Shown: piece by piece, positions 38,440 through 51,076 of the stretch
How the letters are laid out: every line of letters starts with the position of its first letter
Numbering within the stretch: the stretch's first letter is position 1
NCBI RefSeq assembly: GCF_048773025.1
Contig: NC_133546.1
Location: 65,929,001 to 65,993,000, forward strand
Source: Camelus bactrianus
Lineage: Eukaryota; Chordata; Mammalia; Artiodactyla; Camelidae
Direction: 5' to 3'
Length of the DNA: 64,000 nucleotides
Made by a program: the position numbers and the translations under genes
The notes under the pieces: model-generated
The model's input: only the letters and a program-made list of their open reading frames with translations
Databases searched by the model: none
What the model was told of the DNA's origin: nothing

Positions 38440-39740
38440 TGCTGGAGCGTCAGTAAGGAGAGTGAGTGTTCAGTCAGTGCCAGATCGTGAAAGGCTTTCT
38501 GTGTCACCTCAAGTGTTTGGACTTTATCCCATAGCTGGAAGAAAAACGATCAGACTTATATTTCAGACCCACCACTCTGGTGGCTTATGTGGAGGATAGA
38601 TCTAGTTACAAGTCTGCTGCAAAAATTGCACACATGAAAAATAAATAATAATAATCTAACATGATGAAGTAAGATACAAAATGGAAGAGACAGATTCAAG
38701 AAATAAATTAGAAGTAAAATTGTCAGATTTCAGTGGATGTAGTTGCTGAGGGAAGGAAGGACTCACAGATTTTTCCTGATTTCTCAACCAGCTAAAAGAT
38801 GGTCAGTATTAAGATAGAAAATTTACCAGTGACAGGGGGAGGAGCAGGTTGAGTTGGTTCCACAAAGGTTTTACTCTGACATGCACTGAGATGAGCAGCC
38901 CACAATATTCACAGAGGAAAATATCCAACAGACAGTTGGAACTAAGATTATGAGTGTCAGGAGAAATGTCTGAGAGGAGGGTCTAAGTGTTACTCAAGAT
39001 CCAAGAGTAACTGTATGACTCGGCAATTCTACTCCTGGGTATATATCTGAAAAAAACAAAAACACTAATAAAAAAGATACATGCACTCCATCGTTCATAG
39101 CAGCACTACTTACAATTGCCAAGATATGGCAGCAACCTAAGTGTCCATCAACAGATGAATGAATAAAGAAGATGTGGAATTTTTATATATATGGGGGGAG
39201 GAATACTACTCAGCCATGTAAAAGAACAAAATTTTGCCATTTGCAGCAACATGGATGGACTTGGAGGGCATTATGCTAAATGAAATAAGTAAGACAGAGA
39301 AAGACAAATACTATATGATATCACTCAAATGTGGAATCTAAAAAATACAACCAACTGTTGAATATAACAAAAAAACAAGCAGATTCACAGATATAGAGAA
39401 CAAACTAGTGGTTACCAGTGCAAGGGAGGAGCAATATAGGGATGTGGAGTGAGAAGTACAAACTGTTGTGTATAAGACAGGCTGAAGGATGTATTGTACA
39501 ACATGGGGGATATAGTGAATATTTTGTAATACCTAAAAATGGAAAGTAACCTTTAAAAATCATATAAAAATAAATAAAATAGATAAAAATAAATTTTAAA
39601 ATAAAGAAAAAGATCCCAAGCATAGATGAGGTCACTCCAGAGTGTGCAGTAAAAAGGGCACTAGTGTGAGGAAGTCCCCCCAGAAACCCCAGTGTTTGAG
39701 GTACAAGGACCAGAACAGGCCTGTAACGGAGAAGGAGCCC
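38440..39740 (+). repeat. ancient mammalian repeat, split by a later L1
   Basis: The left part (38440-38993) includes 'gatcgtgaaaggctttctgt' and 'tttggactttatcccatagc'. The right part (39621-39740) continues with 'gatgaggtcactccagagtg' and 'gccagagaggtttgaagaga'. I recall these blocks as consecutive parts of one old mammalian repeat. The family name is uncertain. Confidence 0.5.
39006..39608 (+). mobile_element. L1 3' end inserted into an older repeat
   Basis: ORF2 C-terminal blocks are visible ('agtgtccatcaacagatgaa', 'gaatactactcagccatgta'), then a 3' UTR with 'gaacaaactagtggttacca' and a long A-rich tail of ATAAA units. Imperfect target duplications AAGATCCAAG (ending 39005) and AAGATCCCAAG (39610-39620) bound it. 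Confidence 0.88.
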
Positions 39741-40394
39741 TAAGAGCCAGAGAGGTTTGAAGAGAACCAGGAAACACCTTCTTTCCACTTTTCCAGCCAC
39801 CAGTCTGCCCATTTACTACTGTGACGCACTGTCCAGAAATTTATGGGACATTGGCTCAGGATAATGGCAAAGTTTCTTTAATATCTTTTTGCCTTGAAAT
39901 TTTCTCATGACCTGCAAACTGAGTGTCCCTCTAAATTGGACAAAGCATAGTCCTCTGCTTCAAGAATAGCTGGGTCGACAAATTAAGAGGACTGCCCACC
40001 GATTTCTATATAGATGGCATCCAAGCAGTGCCATTTATCTACTGGTATGCATGCACTACTGCTAATCCAGCTTCTAACATTTTCCTACTTGCTTGTCAAA
40101 ATCCAGCTTTCCCTTTAATATCCCTTGAAAACAAAGTGGGGACCAATTCTGCAGAAGACGCATGCATTCTGGAAGGACTTAGAAACAGCCTTCTCCCCAG
40201 CCATCATCAAATTAGTTACTCGTCATATTGCGTCTTGGAAGAAATACATCAGAAGCCTGGAGAAATAAATATAGAAAGGGACAAGTAGGGCAGTGCTAGA
40301 GTGGTTCTGACCACAACAGATGTCAATCATATAAATAAGAACAATACGGCTACTGAGCCAGGTGACTTGTACATGGCAAAGAACTATTTGAAAT
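39741..40394. other. gene-free unique DNA
   Basis: Nothing recognised. Confidence 0.4.
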
Positions 40395-40632
40395 TGAAGG
40401 CTTGCTCTATGCCAGTCATTATGCCTGGTGTGTTACCCATAATTTCTTATTTAATATTGAAAAGAATACTTTGAGTAGGAGATTATATAATCCCATTTTT
40501 TAAAAGAAGGCAACCGAGGGTAAATAAGAATCCAAGGGTCACGTAGCTAAGGAGTGAAAGAACGTGGATTTGAACCAATGCTCTGTCCAGCACTACAGCC
40601 CATGCCCTTAACCACCAAGCCACACTGCTCTT
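40395..40632 (-). repeat. MIR SINE, nearly full length
   Basis: Runs from 'cattatgcctggtgtgttac' through 'gtggatttgaaccaatgctc' to 'taaccaccaagccacactgc', the reverse MIR consensus. Confidence 0.85.
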
Positions 40633-42784
40633 TCCCCGCCTCTACCCTGCAGGTCTCAGAACCAGGGGAAGATTGGAGATTGAGACAAAGAGCACAGGTC
40701 CCAACACTAGAGCCCTCAGAGCTGGACCTCTGCCTCAGTCTTGCACAAGTCCAGGTAATAATTACAAAGCACCAGAAGACTGTATAGGGAAGCCTCCTGT
40801 CTAGTTTTATTTTTCATGCTGCTGGAATAGATATACTCTACATCTCTACCATAGTTCTGCGGTAAAACTTACTAAAATGCAGACTTGTTTTAAGTGGATA
40901 TAAAAACTTAAAATATATGATGAAGTGTCAGGTTAAAACAACAAATGGCTATCGCATCAAGGAGAAAATCAGAATTTATTTTAAAGTTAATGGAGTTAAG
41001 GAAATTTCAATTTTAAGCTTCAGTGGTATGATCATGAAAAAAATGTAATAATGTGAACTCTACACGAAGGAGGTGTTTAATAAAGGGTTATCAGAATACT
41101 AAAGAGGAAAAATAATCAAGGGCATTTAAAAGGAGACTGATGATTTTTTTAAGCAATTAGTCACGAACTTTGAAGAAGTCAAGGATGAAAGAAAAGGAAG
41201 CCAACACATTCGCTGCCCAACCAGACCAAATTAATCCATTTGGAGACTAAAGTTCCAGCTTTAATGGTGAGCCCTGTGCTTTCAATGTCTTTATCCAAAT
41301 TACACACCTTTGCAAGACAGAGATTTTTGCAACTAAAGAGCAATCACATTTATACTCCAGGAAGTTCCCTCCGTGAGAACATATTCTTCATCCTCACTAC
41401 TTTGGAGAGATTTCTGTTCCCATAAAACTTGAGGATGCATTTTTACAGCCTACAAGCCAAGCCCTCAAGGGAAGAGAGGTGCTTCTGAAGCAACACATCA
41501 GCAGTCTGTTGTTTGCCTCTTGCGTGCTGACCCTTCTTGGGTTTAAGATGACCATTTTCCGAGAATAGAAAATTTGGTCTAAATGAGAAATACTCTTTAA
41601 AATTGCTTTATTGCTATGTGGGTTTTTCTTTGTAATTATGGTTAAGTTATTCCATAAAATTTACTGCTATGATAGCCTTATAATGGCAAGACAGTCCAAC
41701 CAATTTTTTATTCACTGGAGAAGATGGTAAATGGGCCACAGAACTGAAAATTTCTTTTGCTAAAGACACTGGTTAGGTTTTCCAGAAGCTTTTGGTTGGG
41801 TTTTCCATAGGGATTGGCCTAAAGGCCAAGCTGAATTTGAGGTGTCTTAGAATAGCATGAGAAAATGCCTTTCTAGCCTTATTTCCATCTTAAATAATGA
41901 GGACAACTGTGTGTTGAAAGGGAACCGTTTGTGTTGGACTCTAGTAGTGAAGAAGGGGGAAAGAAAAAAAAATGGAAAGACCAGAACAAAAGTAGGCAGA
42001 GTGCCTGGAAATAAATATGAATATATATAATATTTGCAAAAACTTTAAAACTATAGACTTGAAAAATACAGAGCTCCTAGACTCTGAAAACAGGCATAAT
42101 TTTGCCTCTCCAGGTGATATTGCAGAAAGTATGGGTCCATTGCTACTGAATTTGAATTATAATACATTAGCAGATTAAGAATCCTAAAATTCTCCTTAGT
42201 TCATTAAAGAGTTCATTCTTCATAAAGAATAATTTTGCTTACGAAGCCTTCCCCTAATATAGTCTCCCAGTTTCCCTCTGTCCTCAATGAAAGCAAGTGA
42301 AATAATAGGCTTAATAAAGTGTCCAGCTTGGGTTATTTAATTAACATAAATAAAAGTTCACTCACTTCCACCCTTTAAATTTCTTTTGCTTCAACCTCTG
42401 AAATTCAAGTCCATAGCTGGTAATAAAGAGAGTGTGGTAATAACTGAACAGGTGATACTCAGCCAAATGCCACTGTGTCTAAAATAAGTAATAAAAATGT
42501 CATCCACACCCTCTCTGAAACTAGGATTCTGTCTGTTATTATATGTTGTAGACTTTTTCAACTCAAAGACAGCATTTCATTCATGAATGAAGTAAGAGCG
42601 AAAATGCCTGGGTCAGACATAAATATAGCACCTGCTGTAAATAATGGAAGAAACACTCTGCAGATCAGAACTCCACCTTCAGAAGTAAAGCACCAGAAAA
42701 TGCAATGTTAGGAGAATACCAGGCATCGCAGAAGGGAATCCCAGAAAACTGGTACCAGAACAGAATTCCCTTTTGTTCTTTCGT
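40633..42784. other. gene-free unique DNA
   Basis: No gene or named repeat. Short frames only. Confidence 0.4.
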
Positions 42785-42905
42785 GTCATATCATGTGGGT
42801 GAGCTTGTGTGACCTCTTTCATCCTCTGAGCTTCAGTGTCTACTAGTATAAGAGGAGACTAGTAATATCTATTGGTCAGGTTGTGGTGAAGATTAGGTAA
42901 CATTA
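42785..42905 (+). repeat. MIR SINE core fragment
   Basis: The text 'cctctgagcttcagtgtcta' to 'gttgtggtgaagattaggt' follows the MIR core. Confidence 0.7.
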
Positions 42906-42926
42906 TGGATGGGGAATCACTCAGAT

Positions 42927-43087
42927 CAGTGGTTCTCAAAGTGCTGTTCTGTCCCAGCAGCTTGGGCAACATCTTGTTAGAAATGCAGACTCTCAGGCCC
43001 CACCCCAGATTTACTGAATCAGAAACTCTAGGGGATGGGGTCCAGCAATCTGTGCTTGAGAAAGTCCTCCAGGTGTAAAAACCACTG
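42927..43087 (+). mobile_element. MER20-like hAT non-autonomous DNA transposon
   Basis: Begins CAGTGGTTCTCAAAG and ends ACCACTG, giving short hAT terminal inverted repeats. The inside reads 'ttactgaatcagaaactcta' and 'cagcaatctgtgcttgag' as in MER20. It lies in the opposite orientation to the copy at 8021-8206. Confidence 0.85.
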
Positions 43088-44160
43088 CTTTTTTTTTTTT
43101 TTTTAATAAATACGATCCTGTTATTTCCATCACAGTGAATTCATATGTGGAGCGCGTTCACATATGTATCCATATAATTCAGTTATAAAACTATTCAAAT
43201 ATGTGAAGATTTACATCGTTTTATAAATATGAGAACTAAAATGGTCAAGTAAGTTACCCAAGTTTATACAATTTTTTAGAACAGATCATACCATAAGATT
43301 ACACACACATGTAAACACACACACACATACGTAATTTTCTCGAGTTGCTTTGTAAATTTAAAGATGGAGACCCAAAAGAAGTAAAACATTCTTCAGTGTA
43401 CTGGATTGAAAAACCTGTGGCCAGTGTCAAAGTCTGCTGGGCACTATGCCCCTAAGCTCACAGGTGCCGTCTGGAAGACGTAGATCTATCTAGTTCACAT
43501 TTTGTTGTGCTGGAGTTTCCAAATTCTAGATTCGCTCCTCCTTCAACCCTCCCACTTTCTGTCAATCAATCAAATTTCTTTCCTGTTCTCAGTGATCTCT
43601 GCGTTTTACTTCTTAACCTCTATTTGCATGTCATATAGAGAGAGACTAGAGAACCAAAATAAAGGTGTCATCTTTTAATCCAGGCTGAATATTACTAGGA
43701 AGAAAGCTTCAGTTTAAACACATAACATCTGCACTACTCAGTGCCGTAGGTTTATCAAACTAATTTCTCGCTCAGCAAAGATGTATTCACTGAATGTTGG
43801 ATAGGTACATGTTTCCATATAATGACCTTTCCCATCTACTTTTCCTCATTCCTTTCAACAAGCATATAAGCAAATTTAAGGTTCTTTTTAATGTAATTTA
43901 GCAATTATAACATAGACTTGAAAAATAATCTAAGTTTCAAATGCAGGTATTGAAGTTACATAGAGTTGAATTCCATCCCCAAATCAAGCAAGGAGCAAAA
44001 AGAACATGAATAGCAAAGGGAAAAATCAGAATCCGGATTCATTTTCCAGTTTATGCTTATTCTCTAACGTCATACTAGAAAGAGCTACCAAATCCCTATA
44101 GATGCAAGTGACGAAGAAGGTGAGAAAATAAAAGGTAATTTCAGAATCACTCTGTTGCAT
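43088..44160. other. gene-free DNA with a short (CA)n tract
   Basis: A T run follows the MER20 copy. 43299-43330 is an imperfect CA repeat. Nothing else recognised. Confidence 0.45.
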
Positions 44161-44381
44161 CAGGGCTTCTCAACCTCAGCACTGTTGTCATTTTGAGGCA
44201 GATGATTATTTCTTGCAGGAGTTATTCTGTGTACTGTACGTTGTTTAGCAGCTCCCTTGTTCTCTACCCACCAGATGCCACTAACATCCCCCTCTGTTGT
44301 GAAAACCAGAAATAAGAATGTCTCTAGACATTGCCGAATGCCCCCACAGGGAACAGAATTGCCCCTAGTTGAGAACCACTC
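44161..44381. mobile_element. hAT-Charlie-type MITE
   Basis: Terminal inverted repeats CAGGGCTTCTCAACC at the left and GTTGAGAACCACTC at the right. The inside includes 'ctctacccaccagatgccac' and 'gtctctagacattgccgaat', a well-known mammalian hAT MITE body. Flanking octamers TGTTGCAT and TATTATAT differ only by transitions and may be a decayed 8-bp target duplication. Confidence 0.78.
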
Positions 44382-44684
44382 TATTATATCAAATGATTAT
44401 TTCTTCCCCTGGAAAATAAAGGTCAAGAAGTTAAAGAAAGTTTATCAAAAGCTAACACAGAAAACATACCACACATTTTTGACTTTATTCTATATAATGC
44501 AAGTTATATGAAATGCATCAGGAATAAGCAGTCGAATATAAATCTGTCATTTGTTTCATAGGACTAGTTGTAACTCAAGTGGATGAAAAATGTGGTTTCA
44601 GTGCTTTGTCTATAATCAATATCTCAGAAGCACAGCTGAGGAATGTATTAACCATATCTTTCAATTTTCTGTAGTCTGATGCTT
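44382..44684. other. gene-free unique DNA
   Basis: Nothing recognised. Confidence 0.4.
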
Positions 44685-45160
44685 TGACATATGGAGTCTT
44701 GCTGACCCTGGAAGGACTGTCCCATCAGGGTTAGCCAATTCCAAGAGATAGTAAACAACTCGCCCACGAGTGTACTTTTCAAATACTAACCAATCCAGAG
44801 CTCACACGTAAATCATCTCTTTTATTGGATTTTCACACTCTGGGCCACTATCCATCTTCTGTAATTAGCAGACACTTAGGGAAGGCCTCTATCCAACAGA
44901 GCCTGCTTATCCTAAGCCTGCGTATCCTGCCTTGCTCACGCTTCCCACAGAAACCATAATAAAGGTTCTTGTCCACAGTTCCTCCCTCTCCCTCTGCCTT
45001 GTCACCAACCCCAGCACTTCCCTGTGTGGCTCCCACTGGAATGGCATGCCCCCTCCTCTTGGGAACTGTGAGTAAACAACTATCTTTTCAATAGGCATCA
45101 TCTCCTGATCTGTTTACTATACCTCAATTGTTCTATGAATACACTCATTTCTGAAACAAG
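44685..45160 (+). mobile_element. probable solo endogenous retrovirus LTR
   Basis: Begins near TGACATATGGAGTCTTGCTG and ends near TTCTGAAACA. AATAAA is at 44958-44963, followed by a C/T-rich stretch and 'gggaactgtgagtaaacaac', a layout typical of LTR R-U5. Boundaries are approximate and no internal part adjoins it. Fossil. Confidence 0.5.
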
Positions 45161-45193
45161 GAACCTAAGTTACAAGATAGTGCCGATCACTGG

Positions 45194-46125
45194 TTTTTTT
45201 TTTTTTTAACATTTTTTATTGATTTATAATCATTTTACAATGTTGTGTCAAATTCCAGTGTTCAGCACAATTTTTCAGTCATTCATGGACATATACACAC
45301 TCATTGTCACATTTTTTTCTCTGTGAGTTATCATACCATTTTGTGTATATTTCCCTGTGCTATACAGTGTAATCTTGTTTATCTATTCTACAATTTTGAA
45401 ATCCCAGTCTATCCCTTCCCACCCTCCACCCCCCTGGCAACCACAAGTCTGTATTCTCTGTCTATGAGTCTATTTCTGTCCTGTATTTACACTTTGTGTT
45501 TGTTTGTTTGTTTTTTTGTTTTTGTTTTTGTTTTTTAGATTCCACATATGAGCGATCTCATATGGTATTTTTCTTTCTCTTTCTGGCTTACTTCACTTAG
45601 AATGACATTCTCCAGGAGCATCCATGTTGCTGCAAATGGCATTATGTTGTCGGTTTTTATGGCTGAGTAGTATTCCATTGTGTAAATATACCACATCTTC
45701 TTTATCCAGTCACCTGTTGATGGACATTTAGGCTGTTTCCATGTTTCAGCTATTGTAAATAGTGCTGCTATGAACATTGGGGTGCAGGTGTCATCCTGAA
45801 GTAGGGTTCCTTCTGAATACAAGCCCAGGAGCGGGATTCCTGGGTCATATGGTAAGTCTATTCCTAGTCTTTTGAGGAATCTCCACACTGTTTTCCATAG
45901 TGGCTGCACCAAACTGCATTCCCACCAGCAGTGTAGGAGGGTTCCCCTTTCTCCACAGCCTCTCCAGCATTTGTCATTTGTGGATTTTTGAATGACGGCC
46001 ATTCTGACTGGTGTGAGGTGATACCTCATTGTAGTTTTGATTTGCATTTCTCTGATAATTAGTGATATTGAGCATTTTTTCATGTGCCTTTTGATCATTT
46101 GTATGTCTTCCTTGGACAGGTCCAA
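45194..46125 (-). mobile_element. L1 3' end, 5'-truncated, young
   Basis: The minus-strand copy starts with a poly-T (the A tail) at 45194-45207, then the 3' UTR, then the ORF2 C-terminus. The 3' UTR and ORF2 end are nearly identical to the plus-strand copy at 2480-3043. About 930 bases remain of a roughly 6-7 kb element. Confidence 0.93.
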
Positions 46126-46242
46126 AGGAACAAGACTGATCTGATACGCAAAGAGAAATGACACTTTTAAAAAGTGCCTTTCTGCTTTCTCCAAGTTTGA
46201 ACTGATTCTAAAAACTTTCGGTTTTATCCTCCTTATTTGCAA
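45535..46242 (-). pseudogene. L1 ORF2 C-terminal domain, open frame running in from flanking DNA
   Basis: This minus-strand frame of 235 codons is the longest in the window. Residues from about 43 on are the C-terminal end of L1 ORF2p, the endonuclease and reverse transcriptase of L1: 'SKEDIQM' at 43-49, then the conserved cysteine motif CX3CX7HX4C (residues 92-109, starting CWRGC), then 'MEYYSAIK' near the end. The first 40 or so residues come from host DNA upstream of the truncation and match nothing, so the start codon is accidental. Endonuclease and polymerase domains are missing and no ORF1 is present. No promoter is visible. Its openness reflects recent insertion, not selection for function. 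Confidence 0.93.
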
Positions 46243-46439
46243 GCATTGTATATTATCAGCTTAATTTCAAGGGTGTTTCTGGGGAGAGACCATTAGTATG
46301 GATATAGGAAAGGAAATGCGCTTTGGGTAAAAATAAATCTTGCTTGAATCCAAAGTTTATATTATGTCCTTGGGTCTTCTATGTTCATCTACCTGTTCCT
46401 GTCTCCATGTTTGTAAAAGAAGAAAATACTAAAATAATG

Positions 46440-46640
46440 ATTATGATATAGGATTATATGAAGTAGTAGTAAACATTTATTCATTTAATAAAATGTAGCC
46501 TATCGGGTGCCAGGCACCGTACTGTTCCTTTGTGAGATACAGAATCGTATCAGGGAGACAAAAGTAACTAAACAAATGAATAAATAAGTGAGAACCTCCA
46601 ATGAAGTATACAGAACAGGACAAAGTGTTATAGAGAGATG
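46440..46640. repeat. ancient L2/MIR-like repeat
   Basis: Contains 'cgggtgccaggcaccgtact' and 'aacaaatgaataaataag', as in ancient mammalian repeats that begin with a 'tgccaggcactg' block. Family unresolved. Confidence 0.4.
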
Positions 46641-46684
46641 CCTGATTAGGGTGTGCTTTAGATACGGTGTCAGGTAGACCCCTC

Positions 46685-46845
46685 TGAGCCCACTGACTGG
46701 CCACCTGACGCCTGACAAACTCCTTCTCCTTTCTAAGCTTCCATGTGATACCTGTAAAATGAAATAAACTTATAGAATTGTTACCAACACACAACAATTG
46801 TAAGTATTTAGCACACAATAAAGTATTAGCTATTATGGTGGCAAT
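46685..46845 (+). repeat. MIR SINE
   Basis: The text 'tgacaaactccttctccttt' to 'tgataacctgtaaaatg'-like sequence, then 'aaagtattagctattatgg', follows the MIR core and tail. Confidence 0.65.
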
Positions 46846-47539
46846 ATTAAAGTTTGTATCATTCTTAGTGTAGAATTTGAGGTTTATCACTCTCAACAAC
46901 TTCTGTTGTAGATTTCATAAGGTCCTTACTCTGAAGAACTCCTATTTTTAATCCTGTCTTTAGCAAGACTTATTTCTGATAGAATGCGCTAGATGCCACG
47001 GCAACATTTATCACGAGTTGTTATTTCAGCAACAGACACCTTGAGGACAGAAAGTAGTGTTTGCAACTCATTTCCTAAACAGCATTTTAAAAAGCACTGG
47101 TCAAATGAACAAAGAAGGAACTAGTTAGATTTTCAGCTATATTTTCTTCAAGACCCACCACCTTCCCTTTCCAACTTTCTCTCTTTCTCTCTTACTTTTT
47201 TCACTTTGCTAGTTCTTGTGGGTGAAAATAGTCTCTTTCCTTAAGTGGATTAAATAACTCTCTTAAATTTAAAAAAGACTTTAGTAACAAAACACTTATT
47301 TGTTAAGAGTTTCCAGATACTCCCAGATAAGGTGCTGTGTAATGAAAATAGGAAAAAGAAATGTAAACAGTATAGAAATTATTAAACAGATATTTGTTTG
47401 GGGTAGACAATTTAATTTTTAATATCATTCTTATGAAAGAAAAAAAGTAATCCTCTAGGTAAACCATCCTCTGCATCTGTATATGGGATGAGGGGCATTC
47501 TAGGAAAACCCTAATTTTAAAAATAGTAAGTTAAAAATT
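46846..47539. other. gene-free unique DNA
   Basis: Nothing recognised. Confidence 0.4.
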
Positions 47540-47768
47540 AATAATATTGACAGCATTTAACTTAGAAGGAACTCTTCTAAATGCTTTAATTAACCATGAA
47601 GTGGGTACTATTATTACCTTCATTTTATTAACTGAGAAAACAAATACAGAATAATAAATAACTGGTTCAAGTTCACACAGCTAGAAAGTGGCAGAGGAGA
47701 GACTGATTCAAGCCCAGGCAATTTGGGTCCTGAGTCCATCAGTTTAACTCCCATACTTCTGCCTTTTA
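47540..47768 (-). repeat. MIR SINE, nearly full length
   Basis: Runs through 'gtgggtactattattacctt', 'caagttcacacagctagaaa' and 'actcccatacttctgcct', the reverse MIR consensus. Confidence 0.85.
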
Positions 47769-49199
47769 AAAACAAATAACCTCAATATAAATTTCAAGTC
47801 TCAGGGTTATACCAATCACAGGACTTCTACAACTGGTAATAATACATAGGATTTGGGTCTGTAAAACTCCAAAAACAACTGGTATCAATTTATTACTTTC
47901 ATGGACAATAAAGCAAACACTTAAAAAAAAAATGCTTCTGGTCCCTCAAAAAGACCTTCATATGTTGCTTCAGTTTTGCTTTTTTGTTTTTGTCTTCACA
48001 TGTCACATGTGTAAACAAACTGCACAGCAAAATAAATAAATTGTCTCAGGATTGTTTGAATGTGGACTTTATTAAAAGCATCAAGTAACTTAGTGTTTCT
48101 GTTAGCTGCTTGTTCTCGGAATTACTAGGTTGGGGGCGGGGAGAAAGAAAGATGATGTGAGGTCAAGAGAAATACAACAGAGGAGAAATTTAATATTTAC
48201 CAGTAAAGTACAAAACCAGACACTTCCTTGAAGGCACATAAAAAGGAGAAAAAGCTATTCATGGCAAAGATAATATGAGGGAAGAAATACATAGAAAGAA
48301 TTCACAGAAATAATAGAAACTGATCTCTTATAGAAAAAAGGTTCAGAAAATATGGTTTGCTTTTTATTCCAGAATTTACTGTTTAATCATATACAGCTTC
48401 AAGGCACTATGATCCTCACAGAGGACTAAGCAATGCTGCAGACCTCCACCCAGTCATTATGTTTTACAAACCTTTGGGATATGAAATAGAACTGGAGTGA
48501 CAGTACAATGTTTTGACAAATCCTTTTCAGCATTTCTGGGAAAAGCAGATACGCTGGCATACTTTGTTAAAATGATAAATTCTTTCTATAAGTATTTTGG
48601 GAAAAGGAATACAAACTGGTCCATTTGAAAAAATATTTCTGCATAAAGCAGCACATTTTTATGTTATGTAAATATCACTGGAAGGAAAGATTTCTGCTGC
48701 ATGTAGAGCAATTCTGATGACTTTGGAGAAATTACCTTTGAGAAAGTTATTAGGAAGTTAACTATTGAGAATCTCACTGTTATTTGAGATGTTAGCATCC
48801 AAGGGGTTGGAAGAAATTGCAAAGTTGAAGGAAACTACAGTGAAAGTTCCAATTCAGTTAGAAGAGAAAAAAAAATGAAGCATGGAAGGGGAAAATAGCA
48901 AATATTTCAAAAGAAGAACATTTTCTTCCAAGCTTAGTGGCCAAAGCTAACTTGGCTCCCAAGATCGCTCAGGCATGTGACCCATGGGCTGTGGCCTGTG
49001 GCACACCTATACTACTTAACTCTTTTACAGGGCGATCAAAGACGTTTCAATGCTATAACCATCTTGGACATTCTACAGATGTCTGGTGGCCTAAAATGAA
49101 CCCCAAATTAAGTTTGAAGGCTTCAAACCCTACCAGTCTCCATTTTCTTAATCTTTACAGAATTCTTGTATGTTTATTGTGAAATGTTTATAAAGAATG
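47769..49199. other. gene-free unique DNA
   Basis: No gene or repeat recognised. An 81-codon frame at 48937-49182 has no known relative. Confidence 0.4.
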
Positions 49200-49640
49200 G
49201 AAAATATATGACAAAGCAGACAGATATCCATAATCCTCTCTCCCCAGACATAACTAAAATGATCCATTTCCCTCTCCAAAAAAAGGCTCAATGCATTTGT
49301 TCTACATAATTGAGATCACACAAAATGAAAACTGTGAAATGATTTTTCTATATCACTTAATTCCTTTTTATTGATCATTTTAATGACTGGATGACATCTC
49401 ATGGACTTCTAATAGGGAATCTTTGGTTATTTCCAATTTTTGACTGTAACATATAATGTTGTGGAGAATATATTTTGACATATATTATTTTCTGCTTTGT
49501 GATTTATTTCCTTTGAGTAGATTTCTAAAAGGGAGGGAAAAATGCATGTCTTCAAGTAACTTTTCATGAAGGTGTAGGTAGTATATTTTTGGAGCCTATA
49601 AGTATCTGACAGTGTTTCTTTGCTGCCTTTACACATGAAT
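49200..49640 (-). repeat. old L1-type LINE fragment, minus strand
   Basis: The text 'ctttggttatttccaatttt' followed by 'aatgttgtggagaatatatt' resembles the same old L1 block as 19440-19625. Diverged. Confidence 0.4.
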
Positions 49641-50269
49641 GACTCTGTAGATTGTTACATGATTCTCCAATAGTTACTGTTGGAGTAGTGAATTTTGATG
49701 TCAGTCTGAGTTTCACATCAAGATGCTTGTAGGAGTTGTTGTTTTTAAATGTTTGTCAACTCCGAACGTTACAAGGCTGGAATAAGGTCTACTTTCATTG
49801 TTCTCCTGCTTGCCGGCCCAGCCCCGCCCCACCTGGAATTCAGCAAGCACTTTTGATTTACATCTCTAGGGCTTTTACACTTAAAAAAAAAAAAAAAGAA
49901 AAGAAAAATTCTGCTTTAAGTAAATCTTTCATGCTGCTCTCTCTCTCTCTCAGTCATGACTACTTCCCCAGAAGTACATGTAATTCTCAGGCTGGATCTC
50001 CATTCTTTGTCTTCTGCATCTATCTTCATGTCCCTTAATATTTTATCTTTTTGTTTTGTGGTAATGGTTTCAAGGAGTCTCCACATCACAGATTCAGATT
50101 TTTAACATTATCAATTCTGCCTTTATTGCCTCGATTGCAAGTGTTAATTCACATAATTAATTCCATTCTTGTTTTTTTTCCAATTTTCTGGGATTCTTCC
50201 TTACATGACAAAGTGCATTATAATGTAGCAGGTATGCATACTGGTTCCGTAATTACACTACATGTATTC
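49641..50269. other. gene-free DNA
   Basis: A short A/G run follows 49883, and a (CT)n run lies at 49937-49952. Nothing else recognised. Confidence 0.4.
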
Positions 50270-50466
50270 TAATCCAAACTCTACAACTTTCTCACTGTAT
50301 AAACATAGGAAACGTTTTTTTTTAATTTCTAAAATTCATTGAAAAGGGGATAATAATGATACCTCGCTAACAAATTTGTTGTGAAGATTGGAAAGTGCTA
50401 TGGAAAGTGCTTAATCTAGTGTCTGGTACATCGTAAGCAATTAGCAAATACTAGATCCTATTGTTT
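50270..50466 (+). repeat. MIR SINE
   Basis: Reads 'ccaaactctacaactttctc', then 'ggggataataatgatacctc', then 'gtgtctggtacatcgtaagc', in MIR order. Confidence 0.8.
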
Positions 50467-50950
50467 TGTCATTATTATCATTAGCTCTTGGTGCCTTTAC
50501 ATCTCAGAGGATTCTCCTTTTAAAGATTTCTTCTATTTCTGCTCAAGAGTACACATCACGACACAGTGATTCTACAATGCTCTTATTCTTCTTGTTTTAA
50601 ACTTATTTTAGTTGCAGAATCTGAACAGAGATTGGTTTATAGACTTTAAACCTGAAGTGTCTCCACCTCTCCATCTTCGTTTGCCAGAATTTGAGTAAAA
50701 TGAATCTACCTCACTTGTTTCACATCTCAGGAGTTAATTTTGGAGGAAACATGTTCCTGTGGCCACCATCACAAATGCTATGAACACAAAACTCTGAATA
50801 AAGTAAAACCACACCCTTCTACCAAAATGTATTCAACAGAGTCACAAGCAATGTATAGAATTTTTTAAAGTTTGCGTTGACAATCAGAGAGTGGATTTTT
50901 AAAATGTGTATAATGTGTTATTTATTTCATACAACTAGTACTTTTTGTTT
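50467..50950. other. gene-free unique DNA
   Basis: Nothing recognised. Confidence 0.4.
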
Positions 50951-51076
50951 GTTTGTTTTTTAATGGGGGTAAATTACATTTATTTAATTGTTTGTTTAAC
51001 TGGAAGTACTGGGAATTAAACCCAAGACTTGTGAATGCTAAGCACACACTCTATGTCTGAGCTACACCCTCTCCCC
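50951..51076 (-). mobile_element. camelid tRNA-derived SINE, diverged copy
   Basis: The reverse complement begins 'gagggtgtagctcagacata', continues 'gtgtgcttagcattcacaag' and 'tgggtttaattcccagtact', then an A-rich tail. The A-box core (TAGCTCAG) is kept but the B box is decayed. Flanks 'acaactagtactt' and 'cagccagtactt' may be a worn target duplication. It is clearly older than the copy at 14 kb. Confidence 0.85.
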